From positions 1 through 64,000 of the forward strand of contig JAISPJ010000072.1 in assembly GCA_031274995.1 (NCBI GenBank): a DNA stretch of 64,000 bases, written 5' to 3'. Of the stretch, positions 27,997-37,784 are shown one piece after another. The notes beneath the pieces were generated by a model. It did not search any database. It was not told the DNA's origin and saw nothing but the letters and a program-made list of their open reading frames with translations. This DNA comes from Azoarcus sp. (GTDB lineage Bacteria; Pseudomonadota; Gammaproteobacteria; Burkholderiales; Rhodocyclaceae). The first letter of the stretch is position 1. Every line of letters starts with the position of its first letter. A program made the position numbers and the translations under genes.

Positions 27997-28286
27997 GGTG
28001 TACCCGTGTGAAATTAACAGATCACATTATATACGGACGGGGCGGGGTTTATTCGCGGCGATCAACGCCGTTACTGGCGAAAGGCAGGTTGTGAGTTTCA
28101 TCAGGGCCTCCTTGGCAGCGAACCGAGAACAATGTCTCTGCAAGACAGGTTTGATGTCACTTAGTGAGGACATTAATGGGAAAAATTCCTTGTGATGCTT
28201 CTGCAAGCCCGCCTAGAGTGGGTGCGCGTGTAGGAAGACAGGACCTTAATCTGTTCTTAACATAATGAAGATAAAGGATTTTTCTC
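27997..28286. other. mrcA-pilM divergent promoter region
   Basis: A 290-bp spacer between divergent genes. It must hold both promoters. An AT-rich patch (AACATAATG near 28259) precedes the pil operon, but no pair of hexamers with correct spacing stands out, and no ORF or hairpin with a T run is seen. Confidence 0.5.
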
Positions 28287-29360
28287 GTGGCTGATATTTC
28301 TCTCTTCGGTTCAACGTCGCGCCAACTCGCCGGACTCGATATATCGACTTCGTCGGTCAAGCTGGTGGAGCTGGCATCCGTCGAACGGGGGGTGTTGCGC
28401 GTGGAACGCTACGTGATCGAGCCGCTTTCGGGCGAAGCCGTAGTAGATGGCAACATCGCCAACTTCGATGCCGTATCCGACGGTTTGCGGCGCGCGATGA
28501 GGCGTTTCGGCTCCGGGGTCAAAAATGTCGCCATTGCCCTGCCAGCTTCAGCGGTGTTTGCCAAGAAGATAGTCCTGCCTGCCAGTCTGCGTGAATTGGA
28601 CATGGAAATGCAGGTCGAGTCCGAGGCCGCGCAGATCATCCCGTTCTCTCTCGACGAAGTCAATCTCGATTTTCAGGTCATTGGCCCGGCGGGTACTCAC
28701 GACGAGGTTGAGGTGATGATTGCGGCTTCGCGCAAGGAACATATTGAAGACCGGGTCAGCGTGGCGGAAAGCTGCGGGCTGAAGGTGACGGTGGTCGATA
28801 TTGAATCCCTGGCGCTTGAGGCCGCTTTCGACCTGGTAGCCCGGCAGTTGCCAGGCGTGGATTCGGGCAAGCTGGTGGCGCTGGTGGATATCGGCGCGAT
28901 GGTGACGAATTTCATCGTCTTGCGTGATGGGCAGAGAGTCTATTCGCGCGAGCAGGCATTCGGCGGACAGCAACTCACCAAGGATATTTCCCGCCAGTAC
29001 GGCATGAACCAGGACGAAGCCGAGATGGCCAAGCGGGCGGGCAACCTGCCGGGCGATTACGCGGGAACGGTGTTGCGGCCGTTCATGGAAAACCTGGCGC
29101 TCGAAGTCTCGCGTGCCTTGCAGTTCTTTTTTACTTCCACGCAGTACAACGAGGTCAATTATCTCGTGCTGGCCGGGGGCTGCGCGGCACTTCCTGATCT
29201 GGCGGAGGTTGTCGGCAAGCGTACCCAGGTGAAAACCTGTATCGCCAATCCCTTTGCGGGCATGACAGTGGCGGCAAAGACAGGAACCAGAAAACTGCTG
29301 GCCGATGCGCCTTCCCTGATGGTGGCGTGTGGGTTGGCCCTGCGGAAATTTGACGAATGA
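28287..29360 (+). CDS. pilM: Type IV pilus inner-membrane platform protein PilM
   Basis: PilM is an actin-like (FtsA-like) cytoplasmic ATP-binding protein that binds the PilN N-terminus. The 357-residue product shows LAGLDISTSSVKLVEL (phosphate 1), LVALVDIGAMVTNF (phosphate 2) and LAGGCAALPDL. GTG start at 28287 is supported by AAAGGA at 28273-28278. First gene of the pilMNOPQ operon; its stop overlaps pilN by 4 bp. Confidence 0.96.
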   Translation: MADISLFGSTSRQLAGLDISTSSVKLVELASVERGVLRVERYVIEPLSGEAVVDGNIANFDAVSDGLRRAMRRFGSGVKNVAIALPASAVFAKKIVLPASLRELDMEMQVESEAAQIIPFSLDEVNLDFQVIGPAGTHDEVEVMIAASRKEHIEDRVSVAESCGLKVTVVDIESLALEAAFDLVARQLPGVDSGKLVALVDIGAMVTNFIVLRDGQRVYSREQAFGGQQLTKDISRQYGMNQDEAEMAKRAGNLPGDYAGTVLRPFMENLALEVSRALQFFFTSTQYNEVNYLVLAGGCAALPDLAEVVGKRTQVKTCIANPFAGMTVAAKTGTRKLLADAPSLMVACGLALRKFDE

Positions 29361-29950
29361 TCAGGATCAATCTTCTTCCTCATCGAGAGGAAAAACGCAA
29401 GGAACGGCGTCAGCGGTTCTTTGTGACCGCCGGGCTGATGCTTGCGCTCGGAGCCTCTATCTGGCTGTTGGTGCACATGTTCAATGCCGGAAATATTGAA
29501 CGCCAGGATACGCGGAATAGATATTTTCAGAACGACATTGCCGCACTTGACCGTGAGATCGAGGCGATCAAGGAATTGCGCGGCCAGATAGACCGTCTGC
29601 TGGCCCGCAAGCAGGTCATCGAGACCTTGCAGAGCAACCGGGCCGAAACGGTGCACCTGTTCAATGAACTGGCCGCACAGATACCGTCCGGGGTCTTCCT
29701 GTCCACGGTGTCGCAGGCCGGCGGCAAGATTACCCTGAAAGGCTACGCGCAATCCAATGCCCGTGTCTCCAACATGATGAGCAACCTGAACGATTCACCG
29801 TTTCTGGAAAGCTCGGAAGTGGTCAAGAGCGCGGCGGAACTGCTCAACAACCGGCGTGTGTACAACTTCGAGATCAATGTCTATATCAGGAAGTCCACTG
29901 CGCCCGCCAACGAGACAGCGGCTCCTGCCGCCACGACACAAAAGGGCTAG
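29357..29950 (+). CDS. pilN: Type IV pilus assembly protein PilN
   Basis: A 197-residue bitopic inner-membrane protein. The N-terminal INLLPHREEKRKERR is the conserved PilM-binding motif; one membrane helix follows (FFVTAGLMLALGASIWLLVH), then a periplasmic coiled coil and ferredoxin-like domain (IPSGVFLSTVSQAGGKITLKG). It pairs with PilO to align the secretin with the inner platform. Confidence 0.94.
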   Translation: MIRINLLPHREEKRKERRQRFFVTAGLMLALGASIWLLVHMFNAGNIERQDTRNRYFQNDIAALDREIEAIKELRGQIDRLLARKQVIETLQSNRAETVHLFNELAAQIPSGVFLSTVSQAGGKITLKGYAQSNARVSNMMSNLNDSPFLESSEVVKSAAELLNNRRVYNFEINVYIRKSTAPANETAAPAATTQKG

Positions 29951-29953
29951 GAA

Positions 29954-30631
29954 ATGAAAGGCATCGACTTTCAACGCCTGCAAGAAGATTTTCGGGGTTT
30001 GAACTTCAACGATCCCGGTGTCTGGCCGAAAGCGCCAAAGATTGCAGCCTGCGTGCTGATCTTGGTCGCGGTGGTCGCTCTGGGCTGGTTCTTCGATTGG
30101 TCGGATCAGTGGAGCGAACTGGAACAGAAACAGCAGGAAGAATTAAGGCTGCGCGACAGCTGGGTGACCAAGAAGCGCCAGGCCGTCAATCTCGACGAAT
30201 ACAAACGTCAACTCGAAAAGATCAACCGTCAGTTCGATTCTCTCGTCCGGCAATTGCCGGGCAAGGCCGAGATGGAATCTCTGCTCTCGGACATCAACCA
30301 GGCCGGGATCGGGCGCGGCTTGCAGTTCGACCTGTTCCAGCCTGCGAGGGACGATGTCCGGGAGTTCTACGTAGCGGTTCCGGTCACGATCAGCGTGACA
30401 GGCGGCTACAACGAGCTGGGGGAATTTGCCAGCGACGTGGCCAAGATGCCGCGCATCGTCACGATCAAGAACATGGTGCTTACGGCTGCTTCGGCTCAGG
30501 TTGGCGGCAAGAGCAAGGACAAGGCCGTGGCCTACGATGGTCGTCTGAAACTGGACGCAACGGCGGAAACCTATCGCTACCTCGATGAAGAAGAACTGAG
30601 CAAACAGCGAGGAGGCAAAAATAATGAATAA
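29954..30631 (+). CDS. pilO: Type IV pilus assembly protein PilO
   Basis: A 225-residue bitopic inner-membrane protein: membrane helix around residues 28-48 (ACVLILVAVVALGWFFDW), periplasmic coiled coil (LEKINRQFDSLVRQLPGKAE) and a ferredoxin-like domain. LPGKAEMESLLSDINQAG is a family hallmark. It starts 3 bp after pilN and overlaps pilP by 8 bp. Confidence 0.94.
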   Translation: MKGIDFQRLQEDFRGLNFNDPGVWPKAPKIAACVLILVAVVALGWFFDWSDQWSELEQKQQEELRLRDSWVTKKRQAVNLDEYKRQLEKINRQFDSLVRQLPGKAEMESLLSDINQAGIGRGLQFDLFQPARDDVREFYVAVPVTISVTGGYNELGEFASDVAKMPRIVTIKNMVLTAASAQVGGKSKDKAVAYDGRLKLDATAETYRYLDEEELSKQRGGKNNE

Positions 30632-31160
30632 AAGCGCGTTTGCCCTAATGGTGTTGGGATGTGCTGCCTTGATGGCTGGCTGTGACAGCGAACAGGAAGA
30701 CATTATTAAATGGATGGGCGAGCAGGCTGCCGGTATGCGCGGCGCGAGAGAGCCCTCGCCGGAAATCAGGATTTTTCCGGTCGTCGATTACGCTGCCGTG
30801 ATCGGGTTGGAGCCGTTCAACGCGGCCCGCATCGAACCGTCCAAACCGGAGAAACGCAGTGTGAACGACCCGCGCCTCGACCCCGACAGGCAGCGTGAAC
30901 CGCTTGAAGCCTATCCAGTGGAATCATTGAGGATGGTCGGCATACTCGGGAAAGGCAAGTCAATCCACGCCCTCATTCAGGCCGATAAGTCTCTCTACCA
31001 AGTACGTGTCGGTAATTTCATGGGGCGGGATTATGGAAAAGTCATTGCCATCAATCAGGATTCGCTTGAACTTCAGGAGTTGGTTGAAGATTTGAATGAA
31101 GGTTGGGTTGAACGGGCTACAACAGTACATTTACAAGAGCGGCAGGAGGCAGGAAGATGA
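30624..31160 (+). CDS. pilP: Type IV pilus assembly lipoprotein PilP
   Basis: A 178-residue inner-membrane lipoprotein (lipobox ALMAGC) with an unstructured region and a beta-sandwich domain (LEAYPVESLRMVGILGKGK; YQVRVGNFMGRDYGKV). PilP links the PilN/PilO complex to the PilQ secretin. Its end overlaps pilQ by 4 bp. Confidence 0.94.
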   Translation: MNKSAFALMVLGCAALMAGCDSEQEDIIKWMGEQAAGMRGAREPSPEIRIFPVVDYAAVIGLEPFNAARIEPSKPEKRSVNDPRLDPDRQREPLEAYPVESLRMVGILGKGKSIHALIQADKSLYQVRVGNFMGRDYGKVIAINQDSLELQELVEDLNEGWVERATTVHLQERQEAGR

Positions 31161-33400
31161 AAAATAAAACGCGTGTGTCATTGCTGATGACGGCAATGGC
31201 GGGATTGTCCATATACTGTTTCCCGGCACAGGCGCAGACGCAGACACTAGCCCCGGTACAGGGGCAGACGCTTGCCGTTGCCAACCTCAACAGCATCAAG
31301 TCGATCAATGTGGCCGACGATGGAGGCACCCTTTATGTGCGCCTGACCACGAAAACGCCGCTGAAGGCAACTCCGGCCAGTTTTACCGTGGCCAATCCGC
31401 CCCGGATCGCGTTCGATTTTCCATACATGGCCAACGATCTTGGGCAGAGCGTCCAGAGCGTCGAACGCGGCGACTTACGCAGCGTCAACGTTGTTCAAGT
31501 TGACAACCGCACCCGCGTGGTGCTCAACATGGCCAAGCTTCTGGCCTACGATACCCGCGTGAACGGTAATACGTTGACCATTGCCCTGTCTCAGGGAAAC
31601 AGCACGGCCTCCGCGCCGAATCCGGCCGTCGCGGCCAGGGTGGCCACGCTCCAGCCAATGCCAATACCAGCGACGACACGGGCTGTGCCGATGCGTGCTC
31701 CTTTGGGGCAGAGCATCAATGACATCAGTTTCCGGCGCGGCGAACGGGGTGAGGGCAGGGTGGTCGTCCAACTGTCCAGCGCCGACGTAAACGTCGATGT
31801 GCGTCAGCAGGGCGGAAAACTGGTCGTAAATTTTCTCAAGGCGACATTGCCGGACAACCTTCGCCGCCGGTCGGATGTCGTCGACTTTGGCACGCCTGTG
31901 ACGCAAATGCTCGCCGAACAGCAGGGCGAAAACGTCCGCCTGACCGTGACGCCCAGCGGGATGTGGGAACACAACGCCTATCAGAGCGGCGACCAGTTCG
32001 TGCTGGAAGTCAAGCGGGTCGCCGAAGATCCCAACCGGCTGGTGCAAAAGGGCAGCGGGCGCGTTAAATACGCGGGCGATAAACTCTCGCTCAATTTCCA
32101 GAACGTCGATGTGCGCTCGGTATTGCAGGTCATCGCCGATTTTACAGACTTCAACATCGTCACTTCCGACTCCGTGCAGGGCAACCTGACCTTGCGGTTG
32201 AAGGACGTGCCTTGGGATCAGGCGCTGGATATCATTCTTCAGGCCAAGGGACTGGACATGCGCAAGAACGGCAACGTGATCTGGATCGCTCCCGGCGAGG
32301 AACTCGCGGCGCGTGAAAAGATGATCAACGAGGCGCGCGCACAGGTCGAAGAACTGGAGCCGCTGCAAACCGAGAGTTTCCAGATCAACTATCACCGTGC
32401 CATGGAAATCACCAAATTCCTGCAAGCCAAGGGACAGACCGTACTGTCCAAGCGCGGCAGCGTAGTGGTCGATGACCGCAGCAACAAGGTCTTCGTGACC
32501 GATATCGGTTCGCGTCTTGCCGATGTGCGCCGGGTCATCACCGAGATCGACATTGCGCCGAAGCAAGTGCTGATTGAAGCCCGCATCGTCGAAGCCAGCA
32601 AGGGCTTTGCGCGTGATCTTGGCGTGAAACTGGGTTTGGGCAGCACCGGGCTGACGAGCTTGGGCAGTGGCGCGCGGATTGGTTTTGGCCGTACCAATTT
32701 CTCAAATTACGATCCTGTCGGGAATACGCATAAAGAGGCTGGACGCGGTGACCCGTACAACGAGGCCCATCATTTTGCGCAGCAAGGACCGAATGGCTCT
32801 CCCGCCTGGAGCGGACAAGATATCCCGAACGTGTTCGGTGCGCTTGGACTGACGCTTGTTAACAGGGGATTCTCGCGGTTCCTGAATGTCGAACTGCAGG
32901 CGCAGGAATCGGACGGCAAGGCGCGCACCATTTCGAGTCCGCGTGTGCTGACCGCCAACAATGTCGAGGCATTGATCGAACAGGGAACCGAGATTCCATA
33001 CCAGGAAGCGTCGAGTTCCGGGGCGACGACCGTCTCGTTCAAGAAAGCGGTGCTTTCGCTCAAGGTCAAGCCGCAAATCACGCCGGATGGCCGCCTGCAA
33101 CTTGCCATCCAGGTGAACAAAGATCGCCCGATTCCCGACATGACGGGAGCTATCGGCAAGGAACCTCCGCTTGAGACCAAGAACGTCAAGAGCGACGTGC
33201 TGGTCGATAACGGCGGAACCGTGGTGATCGGCGGCATCTACTCTGACGAAGAAATCAATAACGAGACCAAGGTTCCGCTGCTGGGCGACATCCCCGTCCT
33301 CGGCGCACTCTTCCGTTCGAGAAGCAAAACGAAGAATGAAACGGAACTGCTGATCTTCGTGACCCCGCGCATCGTCGATGATGCTTTGACCATGCGCTGA
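31157..33400 (+). CDS. pilQ: Type IV pilus secretin PilQ
   Basis: The outer-membrane channel through which the pilus passes. The 747-residue product has a signal peptide (cut near FPAQAQ), two AMIN domains (for example LYVRLTTKTPLKATPASF), an STN/N0 domain (LSLNFQNVDVRSVLQVIADF), N1 domain (ITKFLQAKGQTVLSKRGSV) and the C-terminal secretin domain (VLIEARIVEASKGFARDLGV; VPLLGDIPVLGALFRS). A terminator follows, separating it from aroK. Confidence 0.95.
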   Translation: MKNKTRVSLLMTAMAGLSIYCFPAQAQTQTLAPVQGQTLAVANLNSIKSINVADDGGTLYVRLTTKTPLKATPASFTVANPPRIAFDFPYMANDLGQSVQSVERGDLRSVNVVQVDNRTRVVLNMAKLLAYDTRVNGNTLTIALSQGNSTASAPNPAVAARVATLQPMPIPATTRAVPMRAPLGQSINDISFRRGERGEGRVVVQLSSADVNVDVRQQGGKLVVNFLKATLPDNLRRRSDVVDFGTPVTQMLAEQQGENVRLTVTPSGMWEHNAYQSGDQFVLEVKRVAEDPNRLVQKGSGRVKYAGDKLSLNFQNVDVRSVLQVIADFTDFNIVTSDSVQGNLTLRLKDVPWDQALDIILQAKGLDMRKNGNVIWIAPGEELAAREKMINEARAQVEELEPLQTESFQINYHRAMEITKFLQAKGQTVLSKRGSVVVDDRSNKVFVTDIGSRLADVRRVITEIDIAPKQVLIEARIVEASKGFARDLGVKLGLGSTGLTSLGSGARIGFGRTNFSNYDPVGNTHKEAGRGDPYNEAHHFAQQGPNGSPAWSGQDIPNVFGALGLTLVNRGFSRFLNVELQAQESDGKARTISSPRVLTANNVEALIEQGTEIPYQEASSSGATTVSFKKAVLSLKVKPQITPDGRLQLAIQVNKDRPIPDMTGAIGKEPPLETKNVKSDVLVDNGGTVVIGGIYSDEEINNETKVPLLGDIPVLGALFRSRSKTKNETELLIFVTPRIVDDALTMR

Positions 33401-33427
33401 ACCAGACGTCTCCAACTGCTATGATAT

Positions 33428-33462
33428 AAGGCGGTGCCCCACGACGGGGTACCGCCTTTTTT
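33428..33462 (+). terminator. Rho-independent terminator between pilQ and aroK
   Basis: AAGGCGGTGCCCC (33428-33440) pairs with GGGGTACCGCCTT (33446-33458) with one G-T wobble, followed by T's to 33462. It sits 27 bp after the pilQ stop, so aroK-aroB either depend on read-through or have their own promoter. Confidence 0.8.
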
Positions 33463-33481
33463 ATCTTTTCGACAAAGACAC

Positions 33482-34018
33482 GTGACCTGTTTAATCTTGG
33501 TCGGCATGATGGGAGCCGGTAAAACGACAGTAGGGCGCGAACTTGCCAAACGCCTGAGTTTGCGTTTTGCCGATTGCGATCTCGAACTCGTTGCGCGTAC
33601 CGGCGTATCGGTTCCGATCATCTTCGAGATTGAGGGCGAGGCCGGTTTCCGGCGGCGGGAGTCAAGGCTGCTTGCCGAACTGCTTGGCGAATCCGGTATC
33701 GTCATCGCCACCGGCGGCGGCATTGTGCTCGATCCCGCCAATCGTGCCTTGCTGTCGGAGCGCGGAATCGTCATCTATCTCAACGCGCCTCCACATATCC
33801 TCTGGGAACGCACCCGGCGCGACCGCAACCGTCCGCTGCTCCAGACTGAAAACCCGCGTGAGCGCATCGAGGAACTGTACCGCCAGCGCGACCCCTTGTA
33901 TCGGACAGTGGCCGACATCATCGTTGACGGCGAACACGGTTCCTGCGCGTCAATGGCGAACCGGATCGAAAAAGCGCTGGACGAATACGCGAACAGGAAA
34001 CCCTTATGCGCACCCTGA
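33482..34018 (+). CDS. aroK: Shikimate kinase
   Basis: AroK phosphorylates shikimate in aromatic amino acid synthesis. The 178-residue product has Walker [14 protein letters not shown], the shikimate-binding [21 protein letters not shown] and IATGGGIVL motifs and the lid [17 protein letters not shown] 33482 is preferred because an earlier in-frame GTG (33434) lies within the terminator hairpin. Overlaps aroB by 13 bp. Confidence 0.95.
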   Translation: MTCLILVGMMGAGKTTVGRELAKRLSLRFADCDLELVARTGVSVPIIFEIEGEAGFRRRESRLLAELLGESGIVIATGGGIVLDPANRALLSERGIVIYLNAPPHILWERTRRDRNRPLLQTENPRERIEELYRQRDPLYRTVADIIVDGEHGSCASMANRIEKALDEYANRKPLCAP

Positions 34019-35088
34019 ATGTTGACTTGGGCACGCGCAGCTATCCGATCCATATCGGAGCCGACCTGATCGACCGCGTGGAACTCATCGATCCCTGCCT
34101 GCGTGCACGCAAGGCTGCGATCGTGACCAACGATGTGGTCGGGCCGCTCTACCTTGAGCGCCTGTGCGCGGGGCTCGCCCGTACCGGCGTGGAAATCGTC
34201 CCCATCATCCTGCCCGATGGCGAATTGCACAAAAACTGGCAGACCCTCAACACGATTTTTGATGCCCTTTTGGGTGCGCATTGCGAGCGATCCACCACTC
34301 TCATTGCCCTCGGCGGCGGCGTGGTAGGCGATATGGGCGGTTTCGCGGCGGCGTGCTGGCAACGGGGCATGCCTTTCATCCAGGTGCCGACCACGCTGCT
34401 CGCGCAAGTGGATTCCTCGGTGGGCGGCAAGACCGCGATCAACCACCCGCAGGGCAAGAACATGATCGGGGCCTTCTACCAGCCGCGCTTGGTGCTGGCC
34501 GACACCTCAACGCTCAGTACGCTGCCGGAACGGGAATTTTCGGCGGGATTGGCCGAAGTCATCAAATACGGGCTGATTCGTGACGCCGCGTTTTTCGACT
34601 GGCTGGAGCAGAACATCGATGCCCTGCGCGCGCTCGATGCCGAGGCGATTGTCCGGGTCATCGAACGTTCCTGTCGCAACAAGGCGGAAATCGTTGTCGC
34701 CGATGAAACCGAACAGGGCGAACGCGCCTTGCTCAACCTCGGGCATACCTTTGGCCATGCCATCGAAGCTGGCCTCGGTTACGGGCAATGGCTGCATGGC
34801 GAAGCCGTGGCCGCTGGCACGATGATGGCGGCGGAACTCTCACGCCGTCTCGGGTGGATAAACGACTTTGATGTGGAGCGCATCGAACGCCTGTTCGAGT
34901 GTGCCGGGCTGCCCACGCACGGCCCGGCCTTGGGTGTGCCGCGTTACCTGGAATTGATGGCGCACGACAAGAAAGTCGAAGCGGGCAAGCTGCGTTTCGT
35001 GCTGTTGCGTGGCATCGGGCAGGCCGTAGTGACGGACGATGTCGGTATGCGCGAAGTCAGCGCGGCGATAGAAGCGCGTTGCCGGTAA
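34006..35088 (+). CDS. aroB: 3-dehydroquinate synthase
   Basis: AroB cyclises DAHP to 3-dehydroquinate using NAD and a divalent metal. The 360-residue product has the NAD-binding region [35 protein letters not shown], and metal-site histidines in [12 protein letters not shown] and [14 protein letters not shown]. Standard partner of aroK downstream of pilQ. Confidence 0.96.
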   Translation: MRTLNVDLGTRSYPIHIGADLIDRVELIDPCLRARKAAIVTNDVVGPLYLERLCAGLARTGVEIVPIILPDGELHKNWQTLNTIFDALLGAHCERSTTLIALGGGVVGDMGGFAAACWQRGMPFIQVPTTLLAQVDSSVGGKTAINHPQGKNMIGAFYQPRLVLADTSTLSTLPEREFSAGLAEVIKYGLIRDAAFFDWLEQNIDALRALDAEAIVRVIERSCRNKAEIVVADETEQGERALLNLGHTFGHAIEAGLGYGQWLHGEAVAAGTMMAAELSRRLGWINDFDVERIERLFECAGLPTHGPALGVPRYLELMAHDKKVEAGKLRFVLLRGIGQAVVTDDVGMREVSAAIEARCR

Positions 35089-35104
35089 ACCGAAATATCA
35101 GGAT

Positions 35105-36256
35105 ATGAATAAAACAGCCACTTATGCCGTTACAGAATCCGTTTCCCGTGGCCGTCGCCATACTGAGCCACCGCCGCGCGAGCGGGGCGAATTCCAGCGA
35201 GACCGCGACCGCATCATCCATTCGACCGCATTTCGTCGGCTTGAGTACAAAACACAGGTTTTCATCAATCACGAAGGCGATCTTTTTCGCACACGCCTGA
35301 CCCATAGCCTGGAAGTGGCGCAGCTATCGCGCGGTGTCGCGCGTGCGCTGGGACTCAATGAAGAACTGGCCGAAGCCGTCGCGCTGGCGCATGACCTTGG
35401 GCATACACCCTTTGGGCACGCCGGACAGGACGAATTGAATGTCTGCATGGGGGCCTTCGGCGGCTTTGAACACAACCTGCAATCGTTGCGCATCGTCGAT
35501 ACGCTCGAAGAGCGTTACGCGGCCTTCGACGGGCTGAACCTGATGTTCGAGACGCGGGAAGGCATCCTCAAACATTGTTCCCCGGCCAACGCCCGCGCCC
35601 TTGGCGAGCTTGGGCGGCGTTTCATCGAGGCAGCCCGGCCTTCGCTCGAAGCGCAGATCGTCAACCTCGCCGACGAAATGGCCTACTGCAATCACGATGT
35701 CGATGATGGCCTGCGTTCGGAGCTGCTCTCGTCCGAACAACTCGACGCGGTGGCGATTTTCGCGCAATGCCGCCGTGGGGCGGAGTCTTGCTGGCCAGGT
35801 CTGGCGGGACGGCGGCTGGTGCACGAGACCATCCGCCGCATGATCGACATGCTGGCGCTCGACCTCATCAACCGGACGCGCTCCAATATCACGCGATCAG
35901 GCGTGAAAACGCTCGATGAAGTACGCGCTGCCCCGGTGCTGGTAGAGTACTCCGAAGAAATGCGCCTGAAACTGCGCGAACTGAAAACCTTCCTGTTCGA
36001 CAATCTCTATCGCCACGAACGGGTTTTGCGCATGACTCACAAGACGCGGCGCATCATCGCCGACCTGTTTGCGGCCTACATGGTTGAACTGGATTTGCTG
36101 CCGGCACAACACCGCGCCCGCGCGTGTAAATCAGGCTCCGAATCCGACAGGGCGCGTGTCGTCGCGGACTATATCGCCGGAATGACCGACCGCTACGCAG
36201 TGAAAGAACACCGTCGCCTTCACGGCAAAACCGAGGCCAACGGCCTGCACGGCTGA
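35105..36256 (+). CDS. dgt: Deoxyguanosinetriphosphate triphosphohydrolase-like protein (dGTPase)
   Basis: An HD-domain dNTP triphosphohydrolase that releases tripolyphosphate from dNTPs. The 383-residue length fits the shorter Dgt-like class. Motifs: [27 protein letters not shown] (first metal His), [16 protein letters not shown] (HD pair) and [17 protein letters not shown]. Seventeen bases separate it from aroB, the common aroK-aroB-dgt order. A weak hairpin (AGCAACA 36291-36297 / TGTTGCT 36304-36310) follows. Confidence 0.93.
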   Translation: MNKTATYAVTESVSRGRRHTEPPPRERGEFQRDRDRIIHSTAFRRLEYKTQVFINHEGDLFRTRLTHSLEVAQLSRGVARALGLNEELAEAVALAHDLGHTPFGHAGQDELNVCMGAFGGFEHNLQSLRIVDTLEERYAAFDGLNLMFETREGILKHCSPANARALGELGRRFIEAARPSLEAQIVNLADEMAYCNHDVDDGLRSELLSSEQLDAVAIFAQCRRGAESCWPGLAGRRLVHETIRRMIDMLALDLINRTRSNITRSGVKTLDEVRAAPVLVEYSEEMRLKLRELKTFLFDNLYRHERVLRMTHKTRRIIADLFAAYMVELDLLPAQHRARACKSGSESDRARVVADYIAGMTDRYAVKEHRRLHGKTEANGLHG

Positions 36257-36312
36257 ATCAGACTAGGCTATCTCAGCCCAGTACAATTCGAGCAACAAAC
36301 AGGTGTTGCTTA

Positions 36313-36516
36313 TTAAATGGCGAAAACAAATATCGCGGCAGCGGACACAATAGACTGGATGCTGTCGACAAAAAATTTTCCCGTTTTCAGCCAAAAACCA
36401 TCAATCAGAGCACCAATGACAGGTACTGCAATCAGTGCCACCGGCGGTGACATTTTGTTGAACATGATGGTCGCCAGCAATACATAAATAGTGTCCAAGC
36501 CCAAAAGAGCAAACAT
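36313..36516 (-). pseudogene. Truncated CitMHS-type (citrate-metal) transporter, N-terminal remnant
   Basis: A 67-codon ORF reading MFALLGLDTIYVLLATIMF then NKMSPPVALIAVPVIGALI and GFWLKTGKFFVDSIQ. This matches the first two membrane helices of CitMHS-family transporters (about 430 residues), but it ends with a stop after VFAI and nothing homologous continues toward dgt. It is divergent from a LysR regulator, the usual place for a regulated transporter. I read it as a decayed gene; a bona fide small membrane protein is less likely. Confidence 0.65.
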
Positions 36517-36614
36517 GATTTATTTCGGCAATGATGTTTACAATTTTTATTGTCAGGAACAAATTTCTTATTTCTGTGACAGAGGTGTTATGATTTATAT
36601 TCTATGGAGTTGCG

Positions 36615-36641
36615 TTCAATTTGTTAATTGGAATTATTGAA
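36615..36641. promoter_or_regulatory. Candidate LysR-type operator
   Basis: Interrupted dyad TTCAAT (36615-36620) and ATTGAA (36636-36641) in the AT-rich spacer between the transporter remnant and the lysR start codon, fitting self-regulation by LysR-type proteins. Confidence 0.35.
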
Positions 36642-36680
36642 TAACAGCAATTAAATTTGTTTATATATTGAATCAAAAAT

Positions 36681-37604
36681 ATGTATCAAGGCATCAGACA
36701 TATTCGTGCATTTCTCAGCGTTGCGCGTCTTGGCAGTTTCACCAAATCAGCATTGGAACTGCACGTATCGCAACCGGCGCTGACGGTTCAAATCCGTCAA
36801 CTGGAGGAATGGCTCGGCGTGCGTTTATTCGACCGCAACAAACGGCATGTGGCACTCACATCTGCCGGGCAGGATCTATTGCCTTTTCTCGCCCGGGTGC
36901 TGACCGACCTGGAAATGGTGATGAACGTGGGCCGGGAACTGGCCGGGATAAAGCGCGGGACGGTTACTGTCGCCGCGTTGCCATCCGTGGCGGCGAATAT
37001 CTTGCCGGTTGCAATCCTGCGTTTCCGTGAAAAACATCCAGGCGTCAACGTGCGTGTCAGCGACGTTATCGCTGAACAAATCCTTCATCTCGTCAAACAG
37101 GAAAGCATCGATTTCGGTATCAGCAGCAAACCTGACTCCGATGTCGAATTGGAAGTCGAGGACTTTTGGAACGATCAGCTTTGCGTGTTTTTCCCTGACG
37201 GGCATACCGTGTCCAAGCATTCAGAACCGACGCTCCGGGATGTCGCGATTTGGCCGCTGATCCTGACAATGCCTGGAACCAGCATTCGCACTATTGTCGA
37301 TCGCGCCATTGAAAAGGAAGGGCTCGATGTTAACCTGTCCTGCGAGGTGAATTACGTATCTACGGCCATCAGCATGGTACACGCGGGACTAGGCGTTTCT
37401 ATCCTGCCCGCCTCAGTGATACACACAACCTATGAAGGCGTTCACATGATGCCTATCTACACTCACGGGCTTACCCGCAAGATAGGTATTATTCGCAAGC
37501 GCAACCGTAGCCTGTCCCCGGCCGCCACGCATTTCATCGAAACGTTGAAAGTTGCGGCTCAAACGCAAACAGCGTATTTCAAAGGGCTGAAAACCGGCGA
37601 GTGA
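36681..37604 (+). CDS. LysR family transcriptional regulator
   Basis: A 307-residue regulator: N-terminal winged helix-turn-helix (FLSVARLGSFTKSALELHVS, QPALTVQIRQLEEWLGVRLF), linker helix and a periplasmic-binding-like effector domain (GTVTVAALPSVAANILPVAI; ISMVHAGLGVSILPAS). Its likely divergent target is now only a 67-codon remnant, so it appears orphaned or has distant targets. No obvious GGAGG upstream of ATG 36681. Confidence 0.92.
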   Translation: MYQGIRHIRAFLSVARLGSFTKSALELHVSQPALTVQIRQLEEWLGVRLFDRNKRHVALTSAGQDLLPFLARVLTDLEMVMNVGRELAGIKRGTVTVAALPSVAANILPVAILRFREKHPGVNVRVSDVIAEQILHLVKQESIDFGISSKPDSDVELEVEDFWNDQLCVFFPDGHTVSKHSEPTLRDVAIWPLILTMPGTSIRTIVDRAIEKEGLDVNLSCEVNYVSTAISMVHAGLGVSILPASVIHTTYEGVHMMPIYTHGLTRKIGIIRKRNRSLSPAATHFIETLKVAAQTQTAYFKGLKTGE

Positions 37605-37649
37605 ACACGGGCGGTTGCCAAAACCTGCGTCTATAACCAGAGGTTGTTG

Positions 37650-37691
37650 CAATAAAAAACACAAAGGCCGCAGTCAGTAACGACTGCGGCC
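37650..37691 (-). terminator. Rho-independent terminator of the second PEP-CTERM gene
   Basis: GGCCGCAGTC (37666-37675) and GACTGCGGCC (37682-37691), a perfect 10-bp stem, followed on the minus strand by TTTGTGTTTTTTATT. It lies about 95 bp after the PEP-CTERM stop. Confidence 0.85.
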
Positions 37692-37784
37692 AGTACATGC
37701 CTGGCGGGGTTCTTTCGCGCCCCCCCATACGTCCCGCACTGTGTAAAATGCGCAGGACGTTGCCGTTTCTTTCTCTTGGTCGCG

